A stretch of DNA of 64,000 nt from Arthrobacter sp. 35W (GTDB lineage: Bacteria > Actinomycetota > Actinomycetes > Actinomycetales > Micrococcaceae): the NCBI RefSeq assembly GCF_000482545.1, contig NZ_KI519455.1, forward strand, positions 1,363,247 to 1,427,246, given 5' to 3'. The position numbers and the translations under genes were made by a program. The notes below the pieces were generated by a model, which had not been told where the DNA came from, ran no database searches, and saw only the letters and a program-made list of their open reading frames with translations. Each line of letters opens with the position of its first letter. The stretch's first letter is position 1. Positions 56,748 through 64,000 of this stretch are shown here, piece after piece.

Positions 56748-56770
56748 CCAACCAGGAATTGCCACCACCC

Positions 56771-57856
56771 ATGGAAACCACCTCCCGGGCACACGTCCAC
56801 CCCACCCTCTTGCACCGGATCGCCATCGGCATCCTGGTGCTGTTCGCAATCGTGGCGGCCGGCCTTGCCGGCATCCCCGCAGCCTCCGCCACCAGCGGCG
56901 ATGCGGGTGGAGACCCCATTACCTGGGCCGTGGGCCCATCCAATGAGACGGCGCCGGACGGGAGGTCATGGGTTGAACTGAAGCTCGATCCCGGCGCTGG
57001 CGCCAGCGACCGGTTCGCGGTGCGGAACCTCGGCAACCGGGAAGTCACGTTTGCCCTGACGGCCGCTGACGGATATCTGACGCCGACGGGGCGTTTCAAC
57101 ATGCTCCCCTCGGACAAGAAATCCGTGGATTCCGGCACCTGGATCTCCATGGACAAGACCGTCACCGTGGCGGCAGGTGGCACAGCAGTGGTGCCTTTCA
57201 CCGTCACGGTGCCGGCGAATGCGACACCCGGCGACCATGCGGCGGGCATCGCAGCTTCGATCTTCTCGGAGGGCGCCCCGGACGGTGCCCGGGTGGGTGT
57301 GGAGAGCCGGATCGGCTTCCGCGTCATGACCCGGGTGGCAGGGGAGGTCCAGCCGCGCCTCGAGGTGCAGGCAGCGGGTGGCTACGACGGGACCTGGAAC
57401 CCATTCCAGCCCGGATCCGCCACCATTGCTGTGGACCTTGTGAACAGCGGAAACGTCCGGCTGACAGTTGACGCCTCCGCCATGTTCAACGGCGTGCGCG
57501 CCCCCAGCGACGGAACCGAGGCGGCCCGGCCCATCGAGCTGCTGCCCGGGGACCGGCGCACCATCCAGCTCCACGAGGGTGGTGTGTGGCCGCTGGGCAT
57601 CGTCTCGGTGCCGGTGACCGTTGCCCAAGGCGTGACGGCCCTGGACGGCTCGGTCAATGACCTCGATCCGATCGTCCGGGACGTCGCCATCTGGGCCATC
57701 CCGTGGCCGCAAATGATTGTTCTCCTTGCCCTGGCCCTGGTGGTTTTCGGCATCTTCTGGGGACGCCGCCGCCGGTCCAAAGAGCTGGCCCGCCTGGTGG
57801 CCGAAGCGCGCGAAACCGGGCGCCGTGAGGCAGAGCTCCAGCAGGAGGTTGTGTGA
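56771..57856 (+). CDS. DUF916-like WxL-interacting membrane protein
   Basis: Membrane-anchored surface protein of 361 residues. An N-terminal signal (IAIGILVLFAIVAAGLAGIPAASA) precedes a DUF916-type beta domain (ITWAVGPSNETAPDGRSWVEL ... TVTVPANATPGDHAAGIAASIF, quoted in part), a second beta domain (about 200-310) and a C-terminal transmembrane helix (MIVLLALALVVFGIFW) with a basic, helical cytoplasmic tail. In Firmicutes such proteins bind peptidoglycan and partner WxL proteins. The start is ATG 56771, 23 bases after the WxL-like gene; the stop overlaps the LAXTG gene as GTGA, so the two are coupled. Confidence 0.78.
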   Translation: METTSRAHVHPTLLHRIAIGILVLFAIVAAGLAGIPAASATSGDAGGDPITWAVGPSNETAPDGRSWVELKLDPGAGASDRFAVRNLGNREVTFALTAADGYLTPTGRFNMLPSDKKSVDSGTWISMDKTVTVAAGGTAVVPFTVTVPANATPGDHAAGIAASIFSEGAPDGARVGVESRIGFRVMTRVAGEVQPRLEVQAAGGYDGTWNPFQPGSATIAVDLVNSGNVRLTVDASAMFNGVRAPSDGTEAARPIELLPGDRRTIQLHEGGVWPLGIVSVPVTVAQGVTALDGSVNDLDPIVRDVAIWAIPWPQMIVLLALALVVFGIFWGRRRRSKELARLVAEARETGRREAELQQEVV

Positions 57857-58140
57857 GGGTCTCCACGGTGGTGGCCGCTGCCCTGCTGGGGTTGGCAGCA
57901 GCCTGCTTCGCGTCGCCCGCACTGGCCTCGGAACCCGACCCCTCCGACGTCGTACTCCATGTCCGCATTGCCCCGGTCCCGGCGCCGGCCCCGGAATGCG
58001 GGGGCGGCCGTGGATGCCCTGGGCCGGAACTTGCGGCGACGGGCGCCGATCTGCGCGGCGCACTGCTGGCAGGCACCGCCGCGATCGGTGGCGGCATCTA
58101 CGTGAGGATCTCTGCACAACGGCGCGGCCGCTCCAATTGA
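57853..58140 (+). CDS. Small LAXTG sortase-substrate protein
   Basis: Surface protein of 95 residues. A signal peptide (VVAAALLGLAAACFASPALA) is followed by a short mature region with a Cys pair (Cys49, Cys55) in a Gly-rich turn. The C-terminus is a sortase signal: LAATG at residues 60-64, a hydrophobic segment (about 69-85) and a basic tail (RISAQRRGRSN). LAXTG is the motif used by class E sortases of high-GC Gram-positives. Small LPXTG proteins are a regular partner of WxL/DUF916 genes. No sortase gene is in the window. Confidence 0.8.
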   Translation: MRVSTVVAAALLGLAAACFASPALASEPDPSDVVLHVRIAPVPAPAPECGGGRGCPGPELAATGADLRGALLAGTAAIGGGIYVRISAQRRGRSN

Positions 58141-58208
58141 CGGGCGGCCCGCCTCTTACCGCTCTACCCACCCGCCATCCACGCACCACTCTTTAGAGAA
58201 AGTGCCCC

Positions 58209-61200
58209 ATGACAATGATGTCGTCGTACCGAAGGTCGGACATCACGTCCGCCGTCATGGCTGTGGCAGTTGCCGCACTCATGGCCACCTGCATTGCCCT
58301 CCCGGCCCCGGCCCACGCAGACGCCGGTCCGCTGCCCACACCCGCGACGGCGGGATACGGATCCGGAACACCGATCCAGGCCGACGCTTCGACGTCGGCC
58401 CAGCACGCCGCCGCGCGCACCATTGTCGACGTCACAGCGTTTGGCGCCGACCCGACAGGGCAGGCGGATTCCGCCGAGGCGATCGCCAAGGCGGTTGACC
58501 ATGCCCGCGACGCCGGTGGCCCGACGACGATCGTCTTCCCCCGCGGCACGTACCAGATCTACCCGGAGAAGACCGAGAAGCGCGAGCTCTACGTCTCGAA
58601 CACGACCGGGGCCGACAGTGCGTACCGGATGAAGAACATCGCCATCCTCATCGAGGACATGTCCGATGTGGTGGTGGACGGGCAGGGTTCACAGTTCGCC
58701 TTCCACGGCGCCCAGACGCAGTTCGCCTCGATCCGCTCAGAGAACGTGAGCTTCACGAATTTCACGACGGACTGGGTCGCGCCGGCCACCGTCGACCTGA
58801 CGGTCCTGGACGCGGGCGTGAAGGACGGCGTCCCCTTCCGCGACATCCAGGTTCCGCCTGGCACCGGCTATCAGCTCAATGGCAGCACGGCGACGTTCGT
58901 TGGCGAAACCAGCCCGTACACCGGCAACCCGTACTGGACCTTCGGGCCGAACTCCGCAGGCAATGGCTGGAACCAGGTGCGCCACCTCGCCTCGGGGGAG
59001 ACGGTCCGCTCCGCCGCGCCGATCTGGAACTACTCCACAGGCGTGGCCGAACTGGGCGGGAACCGGCTTCGGGTCTCCTACAGCGGCAGCACTGATCCCG
59101 GCGGGCGGGGCGATGTGTACGAGATGCGCAACAGCGTCAGGGACCACCCCGCCGTCCTGGCCTTCGAGAGCACGAACACGGACCTGAAGAACCTCGGACT
59201 GGGCTATCTGCATGGATTCGGCGTGGTGGCCCAGATGTCGACAAACGTCACCGTCGACGGCGTGCGCTTCCGCAGCCAGGACGGCACCTGGCGGCAGACC
59301 TCGGGCTTCGCGGACTATCTGCAGATGTCCTCGGTGGCCGGGAAGGTCCAGATCCTGAACAGTCTCTTCGACAACCCGCACGATGATCCGATCAATGTGC
59401 ACGGAACCTACGTCCAGGTGAAGAACGTGGACGTCGCCAACAAGCGGGTCACGCTCGAGTACATGCACAATGAGACCGCCGGGTTCCCGCAGTTCTACGC
59501 CGGCAACACCTTGCAGTTCGTCAACCGCGCCACCATGCTCCCCGCCGCGGGCACGTCCTATGCCGTGACGGCCGTCAGCGGTCCGACGGGCTACGACCAC
59601 AACACCAGCCTGACCCAGATGACAGTCACCCTGGACCGGGCCCCCGAGGCCATCCAAGCGGACTCCTTCGTAGCGGAAAACCTCACCTACACCCCCGAGG
59701 TCCACATCGCCGGGAACAGCTTCGTCTCGGTGCCCACCCGGGGAATCCTGGTCACCACGCCCAAGCCGGTGCTCATCGAAAAGAACCTCTTCGACCAGAT
59801 GTCGATGGCCAGCATCTACGTCTCCGGCGATGCCCGCGGCTGGTACGAATCCGGCGCCGTCCAAGACCTCACCATCCGGGAGAACATCTTTGACCGGCCG
59901 GCCACCAGCAGCCCGGTGGTGTTCGTGGAACCGACCAACACCTCCACCGAGGCGGGCCGCACGGTGCACCGCGGCATCCACCTCGAGGACAACCGGTTCA
60001 ATTTGCTGCCCGGCACACAGCTGCTGAACGCCAGCTCGGTCTCGGACGTCACCATCACGGGCAACCACATCGGCTGGTACGGCCCCACCACCGCCCCGGA
60101 CCCCGCACGGACATCCTCCACGCCGCTGTATGCCCTGAAGGCCAGCGCTCGCGTGCAGCTCTCCGGCAACAGCTATGCTCCCGGCTTCAACGTGCGGGTC
60201 AATACCAACGGCATGGCTGCCTCCGAGATCACGGGTACCGACCCATTCGCTGTCAACCAGGATGCCCCTGTGGCCGCGCCGGTGACACCGCTGGCCAATG
60301 GGCTGGGCTGGATCCGCGAGAACCGCGCCACGTGGGCACCCGTTGCCCTGGATGCCGTCCGCCTTTCCGCGGGAAGCACCGGGCTCTGGGCTACCCAGAA
60401 CGGTGCGGAGAACATTCTGCTGCGCAACGCTGGCGCGGCCGCACCGGCCACCGTGGTGGCCAAGCTCAGCGGCGCGACCAAATCCTCCTACGAGGAGGCC
60501 GGGTTGGTCATCTACCTCAACGATGACAACTACGTGGCACTGCAGCGCAAGCACGCCAACGGCAGCCCCGTGCTCGCCGTCGTGACCGAATCCAACGGAT
60601 CGCCCAATGAGAACACCAAGATTGCCGCACCCAGCGGTACCGACGTGTGGCTGAAGCTGGCCCGCCAGGGCAGCAGCTTCACCGGCAGCTATTCAACCAA
60701 CGGCACCGACTTCACCACCATCGGCACCATTACCAATGCCGCCGTCGCCGGTGCGCCGTCCCGGGCCGGCGTCATGGCGGACGGATCGACCACCCAGGGA
60801 ACATCCTTCGTGTTCAGCGGATTGGCAGTGGACGGGTCGGCGGTACCCTTCTTCGACACGGTCCCGCCGCCCATCCAACTGTCGGCAGCACTGGGCACCG
60901 CTGCCTGGAACGGCGTGGACTTCGGCAACCCCGTGGCCACCCGCGCCTGGGTGGCAACGACACCCGCCGGCACCACCTCGGTGTCGGGGCTGCTGCCGGC
61001 CGCCGATCCCGGCACCTCGGTCCGGTTGACGCTCAATGGCCGCGCCCTCGCCGCCGGCCCGGGCGGCGCCGTCGTTGTTCCGCTGGCGGCGGGGGCAAAT
61101 GTGGTTGAGGCCCGCACCGTAGGTGCCAATGGCGACAGCCAGACCTACCGGTGGACCATCGTGTCCCTGCAGCCCGGCGTCGTGGTCAACACGATGCAGC

Positions 61201-61499
61201 CGGCGTCGACCCTGAATGTGGCACTCACGGCGGCAACGCGGTGTGTGGCCGGGAAGGTGCTGGTGACCGTCCAGGCGGCGAACAACGAGGCTGTTCCGGT
61301 GTCTGTGGTGTTCACCTCGGCCTACGGAGCGAAGTCGTTTGCCGGGGTGGGGGCGGGCAAGAACGCCGTGCAGGCCTTTACGACCCGTGAGAAATCGGTG
61401 CCGGCAGGCATGGTCGCAGTGGCGCTGACGGCCACCGTGGCCGGTGCCCCCGTATCGGTCCAGGCGCAGACCCCGTATGCCGGGACATCCTGCAGCTAG
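58209..61499 (+). CDS. Secreted GH110 alpha-1,3-galactosidase-like enzyme
   Basis: Extracellular enzyme of 1,096 residues. A Sec signal ends about residue 38 (APAHA). A right-handed beta-helix (about 70-690) carries VDVTAFGADPTGQADSAEAI, VRDHPAVLAFE and the GH110 block FDNPHDDPINVHGTYVQVKNV, the region with catalytic acids in alpha-1,3-galactosidases. A concanavalin-like DUF1349-type domain (about 695-875) and a cadherin-like strand domain (885-985) precede the shared Cys-bracketed C-terminal domain (1002-1096). Alpha-galactose caps occur on arabinose side chains of gum arabic-type polymers, a plausible target. ATG 58209 is followed by two further in-frame ATGs, so the exact start is uncertain. 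Confidence 0.82.
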   Translation: MTMMSSYRRSDITSAVMAVAVAALMATCIALPAPAHADAGPLPTPATAGYGSGTPIQADASTSAQHAAARTIVDVTAFGADPTGQADSAEAIAKAVDHARDAGGPTTIVFPRGTYQIYPEKTEKRELYVSNTTGADSAYRMKNIAILIEDMSDVVVDGQGSQFAFHGAQTQFASIRSENVSFTNFTTDWVAPATVDLTVLDAGVKDGVPFRDIQVPPGTGYQLNGSTATFVGETSPYTGNPYWTFGPNSAGNGWNQVRHLASGETVRSAAPIWNYSTGVAELGGNRLRVSYSGSTDPGGRGDVYEMRNSVRDHPAVLAFESTNTDLKNLGLGYLHGFGVVAQMSTNVTVDGVRFRSQDGTWRQTSGFADYLQMSSVAGKVQILNSLFDNPHDDPINVHGTYVQVKNVDVANKRVTLEYMHNETAGFPQFYAGNTLQFVNRATMLPAAGTSYAVTAVSGPTGYDHNTSLTQMTVTLDRAPEAIQADSFVAENLTYTPEVHIAGNSFVSVPTRGILVTTPKPVLIEKNLFDQMSMASIYVSGDARGWYESGAVQDLTIRENIFDRPATSSPVVFVEPTNTSTEAGRTVHRGIHLEDNRFNLLPGTQLLNASSVSDVTITGNHIGWYGPTTAPDPARTSSTPLYALKASARVQLSGNSYAPGFNVRVNTNGMAASEITGTDPFAVNQDAPVAAPVTPLANGLGWIRENRATWAPVALDAVRLSAGSTGLWATQNGAENILLRNAGAAAPATVVAKLSGATKSSYEEAGLVIYLNDDNYVALQRKHANGSPVLAVVTESNGSPNENTKIAAPSGTDVWLKLARQGSSFTGSYSTNGTDFTTIGTITNAAVAGAPSRAGVMADGSTTQGTSFVFSGLAVDGSAVPFFDTVPPPIQLSAALGTAAWNGVDFGNPVATRAWVATTPAGTTSVSGLLPAADPGTSVRLTLNGRALAAGPGGAVVVPLAAGANVVEARTVGANGDSQTYRWTIVSLQPGVVVNTMQPASTLNVALTAATRCVAGKVLVTVQAANNEAVPVSVVFTSAYGAKSFAGVGAGKNAVQAFTTREKSVPAGMVAVALTATVAGAPVSVQAQTPYAGTSCS

Positions 61500-61506
61500 A
61501 TTAAAC

Positions 61507-61547
61507 AGGAAGGGCGGCCAACCATCTTCTGGTTGGCCGCCCTTCCT
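61507..61547. terminator. 18-bp perfect bidirectional terminator
   Basis: AGGAAGGGCGGCCAACCA and its complement flank the loop TCTTC between the convergent GH110 and GH35 genes; the right arm runs into TTT and the left arm is preceded by T/A-rich sequence. Confidence 0.85.
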
Positions 61548-61557
61548 TTGTGCCGTT

Positions 61558-64000
61558 TTAGCTGCAGGTGGTTGCCTCGTAGCTGTGGGCCGAGGAGTGC
61601 AGTACGGCACCGGCTGCCTTGCCGACCACCGTGATCTGCCCGGTGGCCAGGGCAGCCACGCGGCTGTTGAACGCAGCCGATGCGGACTTGCCGGGCTGGA
61701 CGGCGGCAAAGGACTTGGATCCGATCGGTGTCTGGACCTCGATGTCGATGGCCCTGTCGCCGGCGTTGCGCACGGCCACGCTCACATACACCTTGCCGGC
61801 CACGCACTTGGTGGCCACCGCCGGCTCCAGGACACCAGCGGCCCACTCGGCCTCGCGGATCGGCTGCCAGTCCCAGCCCGGCAGCGCCGGCATGGCCCCT
61901 GCGGGCTTGTCCACCCCGGAGATTCCGTTGTCCCACCCATCGATCTGCACCACCAGATCGGCACGGGCCCCGGCGTCCAGGCGGTTCAAATCGACCGTCC
62001 ACCGTTCACCGTGGTAGAAATCGTTGGTGATAGTGGTGCCTGCTCCGATCAGGAATGCGCTGCCGCCCCGGTAGTCCAGCACGATGCGGGCCGCGGCGAG
62101 GCCGGCCAACGACGCCGGGTCGCTGGTGATCCGCCATCGGTTGCCGCTCTCCGGGGTGATGGTGGGCGCCGCTCCTGCGGCAGGGAGGTCCACCCGGTAC
62201 TGCGCAAACAGGCCCGAGGTGGAGACCGGGGCCCACCCCGACGGCGGGCGCAGCCCGGCCGTGGGCAGCATCTCGACGGATACCGTGCCGCCGGCGGGGC
62301 CTGCGAACCGCAGCGTCGGCTTCACACCCGCCAGCTTGCCGCCGGAGGCAACAACGAGCCGGGCCCTGCCATCGACATCGACGACGGCGGCGTTGAGCGA
62401 CTCCTGCTCGGTGAGCACCACAATCCGTGCGGCCGGCAGTCCGCTGCTGCCACGGACAATGAGGGAGCTGCGCTGGCCGCCGGGCAGGCGGACGAGCAGT
62501 TCGCTGCCCACCACGTCGCGACCGGTGGTGCCGGTCTCGTCGTCGACGACGACAGTGCTGCCGAAGGCCAGCGTCCGGCTGGTCCAGTCCGGGGCCCAGT
62601 AGACCCAGGTGGGCAGGTCGCCGCCGTCGAGCTTCGCCAGCGGCTCGACGGTTGCCCAGCGAAGGTCGACGCCGTTGAGGTCTGTTTTGAACGGGAAGAA
62701 GTTGTACCGGTCAACCGGCATGGTCAGAGGGGCCTCGGGGAACGGGATGGTTTCCGTGGGGGTGGTGATGCGGATCTGCAGCCCAGTCTGGGGGACCATG
62801 GCGACGTTGCGCTGGGTGTTGTTGACGAAAATGAAGCCTCGGCCAGCGCCATCGAAGCGGCCGATGAACCGGGGGCGCCAAGTGACCGTCGGGTCAAGGA
62901 CCTGGCCCGGATCCCGGGAGAACCTGGTCTTGACGAGCTCGTCGGCGCTTGTCTGCAGGAAAGTGTGCAGGCGGCGGTACTGGGCATAGGATTCCCGGGT
63001 TTGGCCGAACTCGCCAATGGGAGCTTGGAAGTCATAGGTCAGCGGCCAGCTGTCCGACTGGCCGGGGATCTGCGTACCGCCGTGGAACATGTAGTAGCCC
63101 AGATAGTTCGAGCCGCGGCCGACGCTGTCATACGCCTGGCCCACCACGTACTTGGCCTCCACCCGGAAGCGGGTGTTGCCCCGCATGGGGCTGCCGGTGC
63201 CGAGCTCACAATAGCCGCGGGGGTAGTCCAGGGTGTTGTAGTAGGTGCCGCCGATGTCCGTGTTTGCCGTCCACTCGTCGGTGCCAAAGACGTAGCCCGA
63301 AACGGCTCCGGTGCCGCCCTGGGATTCCCATCCACGGTAGCTGTAGGAGCCCTGCAGCGGGATGGCGGTGTTCTTCTCGAAGTGCGAGTTTGCCGTCACA
63401 GTGTAGAACGGTGCCAGCAACCCATGGCTCTCGCACATCTGCCTCAGCCGCGTAATGTGTGCGGCATCCCCCGAGGCGAACTCGTTCTCCAGCTGGATGC
63501 CGACAATGGGGCCGCCGTCCTTGGCCCAGAGGCCGGACAGCTGTTCGGCAATCTTCGCCAGATAGACGTCCGCCTTGGCCAGATACCCCGCATCATTGCT
63601 CCGGGAGCCGTTCAGGGCAAAGGAGGGGATCCCGCCGTTGGTGGTCTCTGCATTGATGTACGGGCCGGGCCTCAGCCACAGCTGCAGCCCCTGCCTTTGT
63701 GCGGCCTGGACGAAGGCGCGGAGGTTCCTCCGGCCGGAGAAGTCCCACGTGCCCTCGGAGGTTTCGTGCTGGCTCCAGAAGACATAGGTCGCCACAATCG
63801 TGACACCTGCGGCCCGGAGCTTTCCCAGCTCGCGTTCCCACGTGGCTTCGGGCGAGCGGACGTAGTGGAATTCACCGCTGACGGGGAACCACGGCTTGCC
63901 ATCGCGGGAGAAGCCATTGCGCGTCACGCCATAGGCCACTCCGCCCGCTACGCCGCCGGCATTGGGGATGGGATCGTCGGTGCGGTTCTCACGGTTCGAG
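61558..64000 (-). CDS. Secreted GH35 beta-galactosidase, 5'-truncated by window edge
   Basis: The frame is open through the last base, reading NRTDDPIPNAGG upstream of the first internal start at 63939, so the signal peptide lies outside. At least 814 residues are visible. The TIM barrel has PVSGEFHYVRSPEATWERELGK (in part), the acid/base Glu in VGIQLENEF and the nucleophile Glu in FGTDEW. Beta-sandwich domains follow, and the protein ends in a version of the shared Cys-bracketed domain (61561-61829; TKCVAGKVYV ... EATTCS). It would release galactose from beta-linked galactan oligomers. It faces the other genes of the locus across a terminator. Confidence 0.87.
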   Translation of the reverse strand, partial: SNRENRTDDPIPNAGGVAGGVAYGVTRNGFSRDGKPWFPVSGEFHYVRSPEATWERELGKLRAAGVTIVATYVFWSQHETSEGTWDFSGRRNLRAFVQAAQRQGLQLWLRPGPYINAETTNGGIPSFALNGSRSNDAGYLAKADVYLAKIAEQLSGLWAKDGGPIVGIQLENEFASGDAAHITRLRQMCESHGLLAPFYTVTANSHFEKNTAIPLQGSYSYRGWESQGGTGAVSGYVFGTDEWTANTDIGGTYYNTLDYPRGYCELGTGSPMRGNTRFRVEAKYVVGQAYDSVGRGSNYLGYYMFHGGTQIPGQSDSWPLTYDFQAPIGEFGQTRESYAQYRRLHTFLQTSADELVKTRFSRDPGQVLDPTVTWRPRFIGRFDGAGRGFIFVNNTQRNVAMVPQTGLQIRITTPTETIPFPEAPLTMPVDRYNFFPFKTDLNGVDLRWATVEPLAKLDGGDLPTWVYWAPDWTSRTLAFGSTVVVDDETGTTGRDVVGSELLVRLPGGQRSSLIVRGSSGLPAARIVVLTEQESLNAAVVDVDGRARLVVASGGKLAGVKPTLRFAGPAGGTVSVEMLPTAGLRPPSGWAPVSTSGLFAQYRVDLPAAGAAPTITPESGNRWRITSDPASLAGLAAARIVLDYRGGSAFLIGAGTTITNDFYHGERWTVDLNRLDAGARADLVVQIDGWDNGISGVDKPAGAMPALPGWDWQPIREAEWAAGVLEPAVATKCVAGKVYVSVAVRNAGDRAIDIEVQTPIGSKSFAAVQPGKSASAAFNSRVAALATGQITVVGKAAGAVLHSSAHSYEATTCS

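Noticed and set aside
61507-61547. Perfect inverted repeat as transposon end
   Set aside because: There is no transposase and no second copy; position between convergent genes and the T-run fit a terminator.

Overview
The window comes from a high-GC actinobacterium, most likely of the family Micrococcaceae (Arthrobacter-like). The evidence is the GC-rich codon usage, frequent GTG starts and GTGA stop/start overlaps, the Lsr2 nucleoid protein, probable leaderless starts at the tRNA synthetase genes, and a core gene order (ppa-dacB-DUF2342-tilS-hpt-ftsH-folE-folP-folB-folK-DUF3180 ... panC ... lysS-lsr2-clpC) that is shared with other Actinobacteria. No tRNA, rRNA, CRISPR array or insertion sequence was recognised. 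No gene-free stretch exceeds about 300 bases. The larger gaps (3128-3425, 8180-8414, 19403-19660, 21074-21313, 25792-26066, 45000-45202) hold promoters, operators or palindromic repeats.

Region 1 (1-16 kb) is mixed accessory and housekeeping: a sensor kinase cut by the window start, a sugar-nucleotide epimerase overlapping a methylthioadenosine phosphorylase, a 3-hydroxybenzoate 4-monooxygenase-like flavoprotein, a divergent EamA exporter/MarR pair with a striking operator, an NCS2 uracil permease, a lone AAA ATPase, a divergent ArsR/CDF metal-efflux pair, phosphoglucomutase, a Pro/Gln-rich membrane protein, a peptide transporter, a rhodanese and a very small acidic protein.

Region 2 (16-45 kb) is the conserved core: a lipid kinase, serS, a HAD phosphatase, ppa, dacB, tilS, hpt, ftsH, the folate operon, two PH-domain membrane proteins, a DUF2520 protein, panC, lysS, lsr2 and clpC. 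Between panC and lysS, where other Actinobacteria usually carry panD and coaX, sits a uridine/ribose catabolic operon (uriH-uriT-rbsK) with a divergent LacI regulator and two tandem operators. Long REP-like palindromes are scattered here: three copies of one family, two of them bracketing an AbiEi/nuclease-like gene, plus two further long hairpins.

Region 3 (45-64 kb) is an extracellular locus that fits degradation of plant type II arabinogalactan. It encodes a GH30-GH43 fusion galactanase, a GH95 fucosidase, a second GH43, a GH110 alpha-1,3-galactosidase and a GH35 beta-galactosidase cut by the window end. Interleaved are two WxL-like secreted proteins, a DUF916 (WxL-interacting) membrane protein and a small LAXTG protein, the components of a csc-type cell-surface complex. 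Four of the five enzymes end in the same cysteine-bracketed C-terminal domain of about 90-95 residues. This suggests, as inference, that a surface complex displays or retains the galactan-degrading enzymes. A module of about 3.3 kb (GH43 plus WxL-like gene) is duplicated around the GH95 gene, and two tandem LacI-type operators precede the locus.
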